DNA of 64,000 nucleotides from Megalonaias nervosa. Its lineage: Eukaryota; Mollusca; Bivalvia; Unionida; Unionidae. The DNA lies in assembly GCA_016617855.1 (NCBI GenBank), contig JAECUM010031381.1:1-64000 (forward strand), in the 5' to 3' direction. The position numbers were made by a program, and so were the translations under genes. Every line of letters begins with the position of its first letter. Position 1 is the first letter of the stretch. The notes beneath the pieces are model-generated. The model searched no databases, was not told where the DNA came from, and was given only the letters and a program-made list of their open reading frames with translations. Of the stretch, positions 27,801 to 39,800 are shown piece by piece.

Positions 27801-30800
27801 ATCAGTTTTGTTTTTGCACAACAGTTTTAGATGTCGACCATATATAGTTACCAAACTTTGTAGCTAGCTTGCACTTGGGGTAAGGAAGAAGTGTATTAAG
27901 TTTTGTTTCAAAGCTTAAGTTCACCTTGACTGAAAAAATGAAAACAGTTTCTACACTATAACTCTGCTTCTCCACCATCTACAGTTCTAAACTTTTTGTG
28001 GATTGCTTGCATCGGGGGTAAGGATGAACCATGTTGATTTCAGGTTCAACAGGTCAAAGGTCAAGATCACTGTGATTGAAAGAAGGAAAATGGTTTCCCC
28101 AAAATAGCTTGAGTTCTCCACCATCTGCAGTTACCAGATTTTATGGATTACCAGATTTTATGGATGGCTGGCACTTGGGCTAAAGCAGAACTCTACTGAT
28201 TTAGGGCTTTGAAGGTCAAAGCTTAAGGCCACCAAATGAAAGAAGAAAAAATGGTTTATACGCAATGACTTGAGTTCTTCATCATCTGTGGTTACCAAAC
28301 AATGTGAATGGCTTGCTTTTAGTGTGAGAAACAACCCTATTGATCTTGGATTCAACAGGTCAGAGGTTAAATCAGTGATTGAAAGAAAGTTTTAAAAAAT
28401 ATATTTTTGACACTATAACATCAATTCTTCATAAAAGAGCTGGCCAAAACTTTGTGAATTTGTATTGGGGTCAAATGTCAAGGTCACTTGCTGAAAGAAG
28501 AAAATGGTTTGTTTCAGAAATTTGTCTACATTGAGGACTATTAAACATCGGATAGTCATAATATGCTGTTCACAGTACTCTTGCTTTCAAAGAAATGGAT
28601 GTAACAAAATTACATGTACTTTTATCTCGAGATTGTTTGAGACAAGTTCAGTGATCTTCTCTCAATGATATCGTGTTCAAGGTCAAAGGTATTGAGAAAG
28701 ATATGTGTACTGTTCTTTCAGGTATCTTGTGAATACATTATCGCAAACATAAGAAAATATTTTTGTTACCAAATTGTTGGAGTTCTTCATGAATGTTTGA
28801 GATGGTTTCAGTACTTGGCAGTTAGTAAAGAAGAAACAAACTTGTCTTGGATTACTGGAAATTCTGTTTGGCAAGTAGAGCATCAGTCCCTTAAGACGAT
28901 TCTTGTTATAACTTCTATTTAATTTACCTTAACTGGAACTGTCCTATTCATCATCTTCTGCCATTACAAGCTGGCAGTAACAAGCACCGAAGTTCAGCAT
29001 TGACTAGTGCTCAACATGCATCAGTTGTTGATTACTTTTGTCTGTCTTGCCCCATTTATCCAACTACTTCTCACCTTTCATCTTCTCTCATGATATCAGA
29101 AGTTAAAACAGATTTGGAGAAAGCCAAAATTATGTTAAAGGAGATAAAGCCATTACTTTCCAAGCAGGCTGTGGAGATCATTCAGAAAATGAATTATCTG
29201 GGGGGGGTTTGCAGGCCCTTTCTTTTGTTGAAGGCCAACAGAATTCTCAGGCCAATCATCAACCTCAGCCACCTCAGCAAATACATTCCAGCACTGAAGT
29301 TCAAAATGGGGACTGGCTCGTTCAGTCAGACTTTTCACAAAAAGGGACACATTTTTGATCAGTCTAGATCTGAACAAGGCATTTTCTCACATCCCTATTC
29401 CAGAGATGCCAACTCCTCCAATTTGATTGGAGCAGCTCAGAGAGTTAGGCCATCCCTTGTAGAAAAATCCAGGCTTAGTGATGAGTTTGCATTTTACAGG
29501 TGGTGTAGGCTTGATGTCCAGATGGCATGCGGCGGATGGACAAATTTAGTTAGAGACATGAAAACTTGAAAGTACAAAAACCATACACTTTCCCAAGAGA
29601 TTCATTGCAGTGGCTCCATTCCAAAGCTCCAAAGTTTTCTTTTGGCTGGAAATGATATGTCAGTTATAAATGTAGAAACAGTTTTTACAAACTTTCGAGT
29701 TTGAATATAACCTAGCACTTGCTATCACTGACATAGCTGGGCTTACGTTTTGCACAGTGTTTCCAGATTCATCCTGGTCCCAGGAGACTGAGTGGTCTAA
29801 GGTGCTTACCCTTACAGATCAGGGACATCTCACTTCAGTCCATGTGGGTTTGCATCACAGCTCGTCCAACGTGTGTATGTGAGAAAGCTTGCCAGTAGCT
29901 TCCCATGGGTCAGGGGTCTTCCAGGGTTCTTACTCAAATGAATGTGCTGAAAAATGGTGTTAAACACACCAACCAGATTCAGCTATCACATGATGCACAT
30001 GATTTCTTTCCATTTAGCATTAATCAGTAACTGTTATAAGAGGCAACGAAGAAACATTTCCTGCTGATGGTATGTTTTGTGTGCTTGTGTCTTGTGTTTA
30101 TTTGGTCAACAAAGAGGTATCAGAATAAGTATTCTTTTTTAAATAGATGTCTAAAACTTGCCTTTCTGCTAAGGATTTTTATGCCCTCATCCAAAACAAG
30201 GAATTGCACCAGAATGTACCATTTTCAGTATATCTTTAAAGTTTCTAGGGATGCATGACTCCAGACACCCCAGGCTATGCCACTTATCTGTGCTAAAATT
30301 TTGTATGCATCTCTGCTATTCATCCATCCTCACACAAATTCCTTTGGTTTGCATAACAAGGATTTGTATATCAGTTTCATGCACTCCCTTTGGTCTCAAC
30401 ATAAACCCTAAGTTTTACTAAAGTTGCAAACTGTGTCTTCACCCTGTATCAGTGAACTTCATTAACAACAATATCAGCGTATTTAGATGATATGCTCCAA
30501 AAACAAATGGTAAGTTCTCTCCTGGTGAAGGGCATGAATGATCTCCTGTCCCCAGCAGCCAGCTTGAGTTTTGTAGTAAACTGGGAAAAGTCAGATCTTG
30601 AACCTTCCCAGCATTTTGTTCATTTGGGCATGGAGTTAAATACCAATTTCAACATCATTCATCTCTATCACGTAATCATATTATGGATTATCGAGCTTCC
30701 AACAGGTAGTGGATTATGGTGAGAGAGTTTACTCTATGTGAGCTTCCAACAGGGAGTGGATTACAGTGAGAGAGTTTACCCTATGTGAGCTTCCAGCAGG

Positions 30801-33800
30801 GAGTGGATTACAGTGAGAGAGTTTACTCTATGTGAGCTTCCAACAGGGAGTGGATTACAGTGAGAGAGTTTACTCTATGTGAGCTTCCAACAGCGAGTGG
30901 ATTACAGTGAGAGAGTTACTCTATGTGAGCTTCCAACAGGAGTGGATTACAGTGAGAGAGTTTACTCTATGTGAGCTTCCAACAGGGAGTGGATTACAGT
31001 AAGAGAGTTTACTCAGTGTGAGCTTCCAACAGGGAGTGGATTACAGTGAGAGAGTTTACTCAATGTGGCAACAGATCTGATTCTGCTGAGCTGACTGTTT
31101 ATGCACACCTTGCAAGCCCAGTGACACCCATTTTGCAGTCACCTTGATCATAAAGTCAAGATCATGATGAAAGTTGTAGTATTCCTGCATCAGTGATACA
31201 GTGAAGGTTGGATTATGGCAGGAATCCCTCTGGAAAAGCCCTAGCCAGAAATTTCAGTTTGTATGGATGCCTATTCATGCATTTGAGGAGCCCATCTTTT
31301 GCCATGAGTCAACAAAGTCATTGGCAAGTGGGGTCTGGAGGAATTATCCAGTTACATCACCCTTTTGGAAATGAGGGAAAGAATCAACACCTTTCATGTC
31401 AGGAACGACATACTTTACAGAAAAGTAGTTCTGATCATGTCAGACAATTCTGTGATGGTGGCCTAAGTTCCCAATCATTAGGTTGGCCCATTTCACATCT
31501 TTATTGCAAACATTAATTAATATTTTACTCATTTTGGTATCAAGCATGCCTCAGGTACCTGTGGCCTTTTTGTAAGATCGTACACAGTGTAGTGGAGAAG
31601 TTTACTCTGTTAGTAAAATGAGGACAAGAATAAATGTTGCAACTTGCTTATTCCAGGGGTGAATGCTTGGAATATTTTTTCCCGAGCTCTGAAGTACAAA
31701 TAAATAAGTTTGTTCATGGTAAACTTTCCATGCTGACAACTATACATTCAATTTTGAGATGAGTTATCCTCAACAGTTTGACTGTATTTGTACACGTGAA
31801 TAAATAAATATGTTTAAATAAGTGACTTGTGTAATTTATGTACAGCATCAGCAGTAGCAGGTGATCAAAGTAATTACCATAATATACTCCTTATAAGTAG
31901 AGACAAACTACAAACAGCAAAGATCCTGATCTGCTGGAGCATAATGTGCCTGCAGATCAGGGTGTATTTTGTTTGTTATGCTGATAATTCCTAACAAACT
32001 GCTCAGACCCAGATCTGCTCGCACATTATGTGATGTCAGATTGGAGTCATTGCAGTACTGATACATGAACCATACTTCTAAATTGGGATCATACTGGCTG
32101 TTGTTCCAGCTCCCAAGTTACTCAGAGCCCATATTTTGCACAGAAAAATCTGACTTTTAGAAATCAACAGTCATAATAACCTCTGGAGCAAATTGGAAGA
32201 ACTGCAATTAAAGAAAATATTTAAAAAAGTAAATTTAAAAACGAATCTTTTTATAATATGATGGCTTTGATATCATTGAAAAGAATGTTCTTGTTTCATT
32301 GCTTTATGCGCTCTCCGTTACGGATCACTGCCATCTCACCTCTGTCTGCGTGGGTTCGAGTCTAAGATTCGGCAAATGTGGATATGTGAGAAAGCTTGCC
32401 AGTAGCTTCTCGTGGGTCGGTGGTTCTTTCCGCGGATTTCCCGGTTTCTTCCTCCCCCATTAATACTGGCCGCCATGTATAGCCTATCATGTTCTGAAAA
32501 ATGGCGTTAAGCCCCACAACAACAACATCATTGCTTTATGTCTTTATACCCTATCACAGGGCAAACATTTTGTATGTGGAAATCAACTTAGTCTATTATT
32601 TTATGAATGATAATAATGTGTACAATGCTCCTGGAGATGGTTGATTACATTTTGTTCTTTGTAATTGTATTTGTAACAACCAGATGATTTTGTCCAGCCA
32701 GAATTTTCAGACGGGTTGTCATTCAGGCAAGTATGCATTCTGTAGACCAGCAGACCATATCATGTTAAGACATCCATCCATTCCCATTTTGTATCATCTG
32801 CATAATAATTAGAGTACTCCACCATTTACCACTGCCAAACTTTGTAGTTGGTTTTCATTTCGGAAGGAAGAAATCTATTGATTACAAGGCCACAGTGTTA
32901 TGTGCTACATCACAGACTGTGATAAATCTGTATGGGTGACTTGTACATGACATTAGGAAACAACCTATGAATTTAGGCGTCAAAAGGTTAAAGGTCAGAA
33001 TCACTGTTCTGCATCAAAGACAGGACTAAAGTTTGTGGATGGCTTGCACTTGGAATAAGGTCGAAGCTGATTGATTTTACAGGTTAACATGTGAAAAGTC
33101 AGTGTATGTGTCAAAAATGAACAATGGCTTCTGCACAAAAAATTTAGGTCTTGGCAATGGACTTTCACCAGAATTATGTGGATTGCTCATATGATGGTAC
33201 AAAAGAAGTCTATTATATTGACTGAAAGAAGATGGTGCTTACAAAATAACTTCAGTTCTACATCACATATCTTGACCAAAGTTTGTGGATTGCCTGCACT
33301 AAAGGTAGTCAAGAAGCTGAAATAGTCATTGTGACCTAAGGAAAATTAGTTTAGCACAAGAACTTTAAAGCAAGAGTCTCTGGACCAAACTTTGTGGATG
33401 GTCTTGGTAAGTCTAGTAACAAAATAATGGTTTTTGCACACTAAACTTAGTTCAAGACAGAATACAGGTCAAGGTCAAGAGACCCATGGTCAATAAATCA
33501 GTCATGCCTATATAGAGGGTAGTAAAAATGGGACAGGTTTATAATGTACCATTCACAGTACTCTTGTAGAACATTTTTCTACCCCGTTCAGGGGTATCAG
33601 ATGTCTAATAGCCATGTCGTAATATATTGTGTCGTGTTTTCAGTCAGAAGAATTGTTCAGGTGCAATAAATTTTCAGAATTAACAACATGTTATGTGCCT
33701 TACATATCTGCATTGATGACATTAAGTTAGGTTCCTACTTATTTTAAAATTTGAATATGAGTTCAGATTTGATGCCTAAAAGCTTTCTTGGCTACAGAGC

Positions 33801-36800
33801 CCAAAATTTTAATTACATTGCATGTAGTACTGGAGTCATGCATGATGTTTCTGGTACAAATTTTCTCCCAAGTATGATAGTCATCTTGTAACCAAACTTA
33901 GAGAGTGCAGGCTTTAGAAAGGTTGACAAGTAAATAGAATACTTACTCTTTACTTTAAACATGACATAGATAAATATAAATCATTATGATAAAAAGGTAA
34001 TATTCAGAATGGAACAATGTCAGTTGTGTGAAACTTTTAATGGAATATGGTATTTTTTTCTTGACCAAGTTGGGTTACTTTGCCACATTTTATATGCCTA
34101 CCATAAGGTGGAGCATATTATGTTATGATTTTCATTCATCTGTCTTTACCAATATCATTTTTGTACAGTAACTTGAGTTTCCACCATCTACCATTACTAA
34201 ACTTGGTGGGTGGGTTGGATTTTGGTTATGGAAGAAGCCTCTCAATTCTGATGTCGGTAGGTCAAAGGGTCAGGTTAGTGTGGCTGATAAAATAAAACTG
34301 GTTTCCACACAATAACTCATCTCAAATAACACTAAAGTGCTCTACCATGTATATTTACGAAACTTTATGAATGGCTTGCACTTGGGGTAAGGAAGAATCC
34401 TATTGTATTTAGGTCAAACTGTCAAAGGTAAAGGCCACTGACTGAAAGAAGAAAAATGATTTCTGTACAATAATTTGAGTTCTGCGTTATCTACAATCAC
34501 CAAACTTTGTGGATGGCTTAAACTTTGGGCAGGGAAAAGATTTTGGAGTCAAAAGTCTTGGGTGAAGATCACTGTGGCAGAAAGAAAAGAATGGTTTCTG
34601 CCCAATAAACATTTTACATCACATACTTTGTGGATAGCTTGCACTTGGTATGAGGAAGAGGTCTTTTGATATGTGGGTCACAAGTCAAAGATCTAGGTCA
34701 CTGCAGCTAAAAGAAGAAAAATGGTTTCTTGGCAAAAGTTTCAGTTACATGGGGGGCTATTAAGTATAGGGTAGGCATAAAATATACTGTTCACAGTACT
34801 CTTATTGTAAATGTTTCTTCCCTCATTGTGAACTATGGATTTTTTTTCTATTTTCCAGGAAACCAGATTCAATGAAACAGAAAAATGCGTTCCCTCCTAA
34901 TTACATCCATTCTTTAGACTCTACCCACATGATGCTGACATCCCTTTACTGTCAGAGGTGAGCACCCAATCAGTCATTTAATTGGATCCTTATTTCAGTT
35001 TCATTCAAAATCCCTCACCATTTAAAAATTTTCCTAATGAATCACACCAAGTTTTTTGAGGCAGCTTTTTAATGATATAGCTCCAAACAAAATATTGGAC
35101 CTTTTGAAGAAATGCAGTTTATATAACAGATATTAACCTTTTATTTAAGGATTTTATATATTTATATTTCTTTGTTATACTTTATATATCTTTAGCCTGA
35201 TTCTTTCATCTTTGCTGTTTATCTTGTTATTTTGTAATACTTCATTTTTATGTTATTTGGAATGGTATATCTTCCTCAAGTTTTTCTTTTGCAAGTATTT
35301 TTATTTTCACATTTTTAGAACTTCTAAACAGCACCATAGAGCCAGTATTAGGTTGACATACCATTAAACCATATACATACTGTGTAACAATACACTGCTT
35401 CAAGCTGTTTGATGCCATAGTACACTGCGTCAAGCTATTTTATGCTATAGTACATTACTTAAAGCTATTTGATGCCATAGTATATTGCTTCAGGCTATTT
35501 GGTGCCATAGTACACTGCATCAAGTTAAGTGATACCATAGTATTCTTCTTAAAGCTATTGATGACAAAAACTACACTTGTAGCAAACGAGCTTATACTAT
35601 GTTTGTCAGATGTGAAATATATTTCCACCATAGCCACAGTCATGCATGGAAATTGTGATTGTATATCAATTTGCAACTTGCAGCAAACAGTGCATATGAA
35701 ATTATTAGTTCAGCTGATCTTATTGATCAGTGGCAGTTCCACTATGCAGTATCAACAGGTTTTATACGTTGCAGGCTGCAAGTCATACCATTTAAATTGA
35801 GTAAGTATCAAAGTATGAGAACTACTTCATTTTTATTGGGTATTATTGCTGGAAGAATCAGATCAGCCATTTCATTATGTGCAGCCAGATCAGGGTCTAC
35901 AACTCATTGTTATCAAAACTAAATCAGTAATCTGTTCTATTATTTACACCTATTCCAACCACATCTTAATTGTCAGGCATGTTTAAAATGATTGCAAGTC
36001 ATACTGTTACTTGATGGTTGAGCTGTCCATACCTAATATGCAAGTTGGGGTTATTTAGATTCTTGTTCATGTTCACCAGTTTGAGTCTTTTTTTAATTTT
36101 TTGAATTTCAGAGCTGGCATCAACTTTGTCTCGGTCCATGACTGCTTCTGGACACATGCGTGTGATGTTGAAGTAATGAACACGGTAATCAGCCAACATA
36201 TGTAATCATTATTTCTGAAGGATGCATGTATTACAGTAACTATAATTGGTCATGTTTATGTAATATGAAATCAGATCACAGTCTCCACTTATTGCTTGAA
36301 ATCATAAATACAGGAAACAGCATAGACACTGATAATGCCAGGGCACCATGGCAGAATTGTTTGTGGTATATGCTGTTTACACTTGGATGTTTGTTATACA
36401 CTAGTAAATAGGGTGCACATGGTAGACATAATAAACATCATTTTGCCACATACAGGCAATTGCCACAATATAATGTATAGATAATGCAGGTTTTTTTTTT
36501 GTTTACAAGCATTTGCTAGAGCAGCATTTTACACGATCAAATATGGTACATAATGTAGAAATAATGTACATTTTGTTAGGTTGTATTTGTTATTTTCACC
36601 ACCGTCCTTGTTGTGTTTTTGTGTATGTGTCAGTTTTCATTGATTTTGAGGGTTTTGAGGACATCGCTAAAGATGCAGTGTTTCTGGTGGTTCATCCCTC
36701 TAATAGTAACCAGTGTCAGGGTAAGTAATCTGGTTAATGTTGTATTTATATATATTACTTTTAGCATTCAGTAATGCCTCTGTGTGTTGGCAAATATGGA

Positions 36801-39800
36801 CAATAAAAAGCAGCATGGGACACAAACCACCTTTCTTGTGTGCATGTCATGTATATATATGGATGTTTGCCCAATTTGTGACCCTGCGAAGTTTGATACT
36901 ATTCGGAAAGTCGCTGGAACTAAAGAGACAGGAAGAAAGGGCTACCTCTTCATTCTCTTCTCAGGAGGTCCTCCATTTCCAGAAGGGGGATACAGCACTT
37001 GTACTGAAGTTGCCTGCTACAATGGGAGCAGTGTTCAAGAGTTAGTAAGTTGCCAACTTCTAGTGGAGGACACCTTTGAGGTAAGGATCCTCAACACTTC
37101 CCAGTGCAAGGAAGTAACAGTCCAGAAGGGAGCACCACCTGATGCAGTGGAAATTTGGTCATTGATTTGCACTAGTCAATCTTGATTTGTCACAGTTAGG
37201 TTGTTGGGATATAGACTGTCCAATAAGGTTTACATCTGATCAGGCACTAGGTCATGTATATAGTGAGAGTCATTGAAGGCTTTGGACAACAATCACAGGG
37301 TGATGCCCCAGGTGACATTCACAGAGTTTCTGTCACCATGCAGTGAGCACTAGGTGCCAGGGGCCAGTCACAAGGTATGGTGTGTGGTGCCGATCTTCTC
37401 ATTTTGGTCTCAGGCCACCAATCATGGAATGCCCAGCACCAGTTGTTGAACACTGAGTGCCAGGTACCAAGCACCGTCTGACATGTACATCTGTCTTTAG
37501 ACTTTGTACCAAGTTTTGATAACGAGTCTAGAGGAAGATATCAGTTAAAATAAAACCTTCTATGTCTCCATTCAGTCCCAGTGGGATACAGACTTCAAGT
37601 TCTTTAAGTTTTGAGATTCATTCTTAAGGAAGGGATCTGGTTGATACTCCTCTATTTTTGATGCGCCCATTCACATTTATGACACTTCAGGACTTCATCA
37701 CCAATGGTGAGTCAGCTATGTCTCCTTTTCTGACCATGCCGCCATGGGTGATTTTGCCATGGATAAGTGGACTGGGCATGCAAAGATCTTTTCTACTTCC
37801 TTTGGCTTCATTATTGAGAGAGAGGGAGGGTGACCACCACTCACCACCTCCAGTACCAATAGGGAATCACCAGTCCCTTTCTTTAGGGATAGAGGCTTAA
37901 CAGGCTAGTCCTATCACATCTGATGAGCAGAAATAGAATGACAAATCCCTGGTCAAGAAGTCCTCTTCATCTAGGACTGAGTTGAGAAGTAGTAGTCCTG
38001 CTCTACTTTGAGAGCAAGGACAGGACAATGAACTGTCAGTTTCTGTGAACACGGAATAGTCCCCAAAAGAACCTGTCACACTAGGTCCTTCCCATATGTT
38101 GCATTTGCCTTCTTTTTCCCACCCAGTGGATCAGATGACTGATTAGGAAGAATGTATGTAGTAGTGTTTTATGGCACATTAGCTCAAAAGTGGCTATGTT
38201 GTGCCAACAAAAGATTATGTTCCAGATATGTAAAGTTAAATTGCAAAAAAGTTAGGAAGATAAAACCTTCCAAATAAATGCATAATTAAGTACAAGATAA
38301 AATATAAAACAAAAATATGTAAATATTCTGTAAAATGTATATAAAATAACAGATGAGGGTAACACATGTATATAAAATAACAGATGAAGGTAATACATGT
38401 ATATAAAATAACAGATGAGGGTAACACATGTATATATAATAACAGATGAGGGTAACACATTTAAAATCCTTAAAACATAATTAAAATTCATTGTATAAAC
38501 TACATTCCCTTAAAAATTCCAAGATTTTCTCAAGTGGTTTATCTTTGTACAGTTTCTTCAAGAGTTTTACATCAAATACTTCTATCTCAGAGGTTGAAAA
38601 TTCACAGTCAACAAGCTTGTTCCCCACTCAGTGTACACTGACAGGGTATATACTCTAAAGTTCACCTTTCAGGAGGTATGCAAAAGTCAAGTATGTACTT
38701 CTGATATGCAGTCAGTAGAGTACCACCTCATCCCTCAGATTTGTTCTATATGGGTGATATTACTCATTGAGGAGGAAGAGATGTAAACTATTGATAAGGC
38801 AGTAAGTGAGGTTTGCCACCTTCACTTTCCCCAGATCTGTGTCCCAAACTTTTATGCCAGGTTTTTACAGTCTACCCATCTTGATGTGGAGACACTATTT
38901 GGTGGGCTGATCCCTACAGCGGCCTCTCAGGATTTCAAGGCTCAGCAGGGCCCAGCTAAACAAGTGAAGAAACACCCCCATCCTAGGCCACCGGCTTCCC
39001 TTCTAAGAATTTTAAACAGGGAAACAATCAGAATCAAAATTAGTTACAGGAGAGAGGCACTTACCCATGGGCAGTGGATGCCTTGAGGTGGGCTCAACTG
39101 GTCACCTATGCCTTCCCACATTTTTAAGAATAATCCCTAAGGTTCTTCACAGAGCCAGAACATCTAAGTCATGGCTTATCCTGATATCTCCCTTGTGGTC
39201 TTAGCAATCATGATTCTAGAATCTCATTGACCTATTGGTCAAGAATACCAGGAAATTACCATTGATAAGGGATCAGCTGTCACAGCAAAGAGGGCAGTAC
39301 TTTTCAATTCTTACACCTCAACACCTAGCTCATATCAAATGGTCTCTCTGCTAAGAAAAGTTGCTAAATGCATTGCTTAGGCTAGAAGGCAATCAACTTC
39401 CAAGGTTTACAATGCCTAGTGGTTAATTTTCTGCAATTGGTGCAGTGAAATATGCATTGATCCTATATGCCCCTCCCCCATTGCATTTGCAGATTTTTCT
39501 TTTCTTTTTCTGTTCAAAGAAATAGATTGCTAAGTATCCGCCATTAAGGGCCATAGAACAACCCTCTCTAACATCATAAGTTTTTAATGGGCTTACTTAC
39601 AGGATTGGACCCACATCTTTTCAGAACTGATCAGGTGCTTTGAGTTTCAGAGAGCAGTCTCTCATTGATGCCGGGGTAGAACCAATCATGTCTTTGGTCC
39701 CTATCAAAATCTTAGGAACCTTACCCTTAAAACAGAGTATTGGTGAGGAAAAGTGAAGTTCTTGCTTTGTCCATGGAAAAGGGTTATTTACGTTTCAGTA

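Larger units (their letters stand above)
28990..31515 (+). mobile_element. DIRS-like tyrosine-recombinase retroelement relic 1
   Basis: A plus-strand decayed element in intron 5. At 29219-29400 the RT start is seen ([20 protein letters not shown]). After a frameshift, [19 protein letters not shown] follows, the palm motif with Asp. YLDD lies at 30480-30491, followed by [20 protein letters not shown]. RNase H debris with SDNSVMVA lies near 31438. These are the RT-RNase H features of DIRS1-group elements. The recombinase part was not found. A SINE (29776-29978) and a 47-bp minisatellite (30690-31065) interrupt it. Confidence 0.75.

Noticed and set aside
29153..29377. Minus-strand frame over DIRS-like relic 1
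   Set aside because: RT motifs are on the + strand; this is a shadow.
35558..35922. Overlapping + strand frames of 80-87 codons
   Set aside because: No motif, no splice support, and they run into the tandem and fold-back repeats.
38236..38491. Hydrophobic minus-strand frames rich in Tyr, Ile and Cys
   Set aside because: They are translations of the 31-bp tandem repeat.
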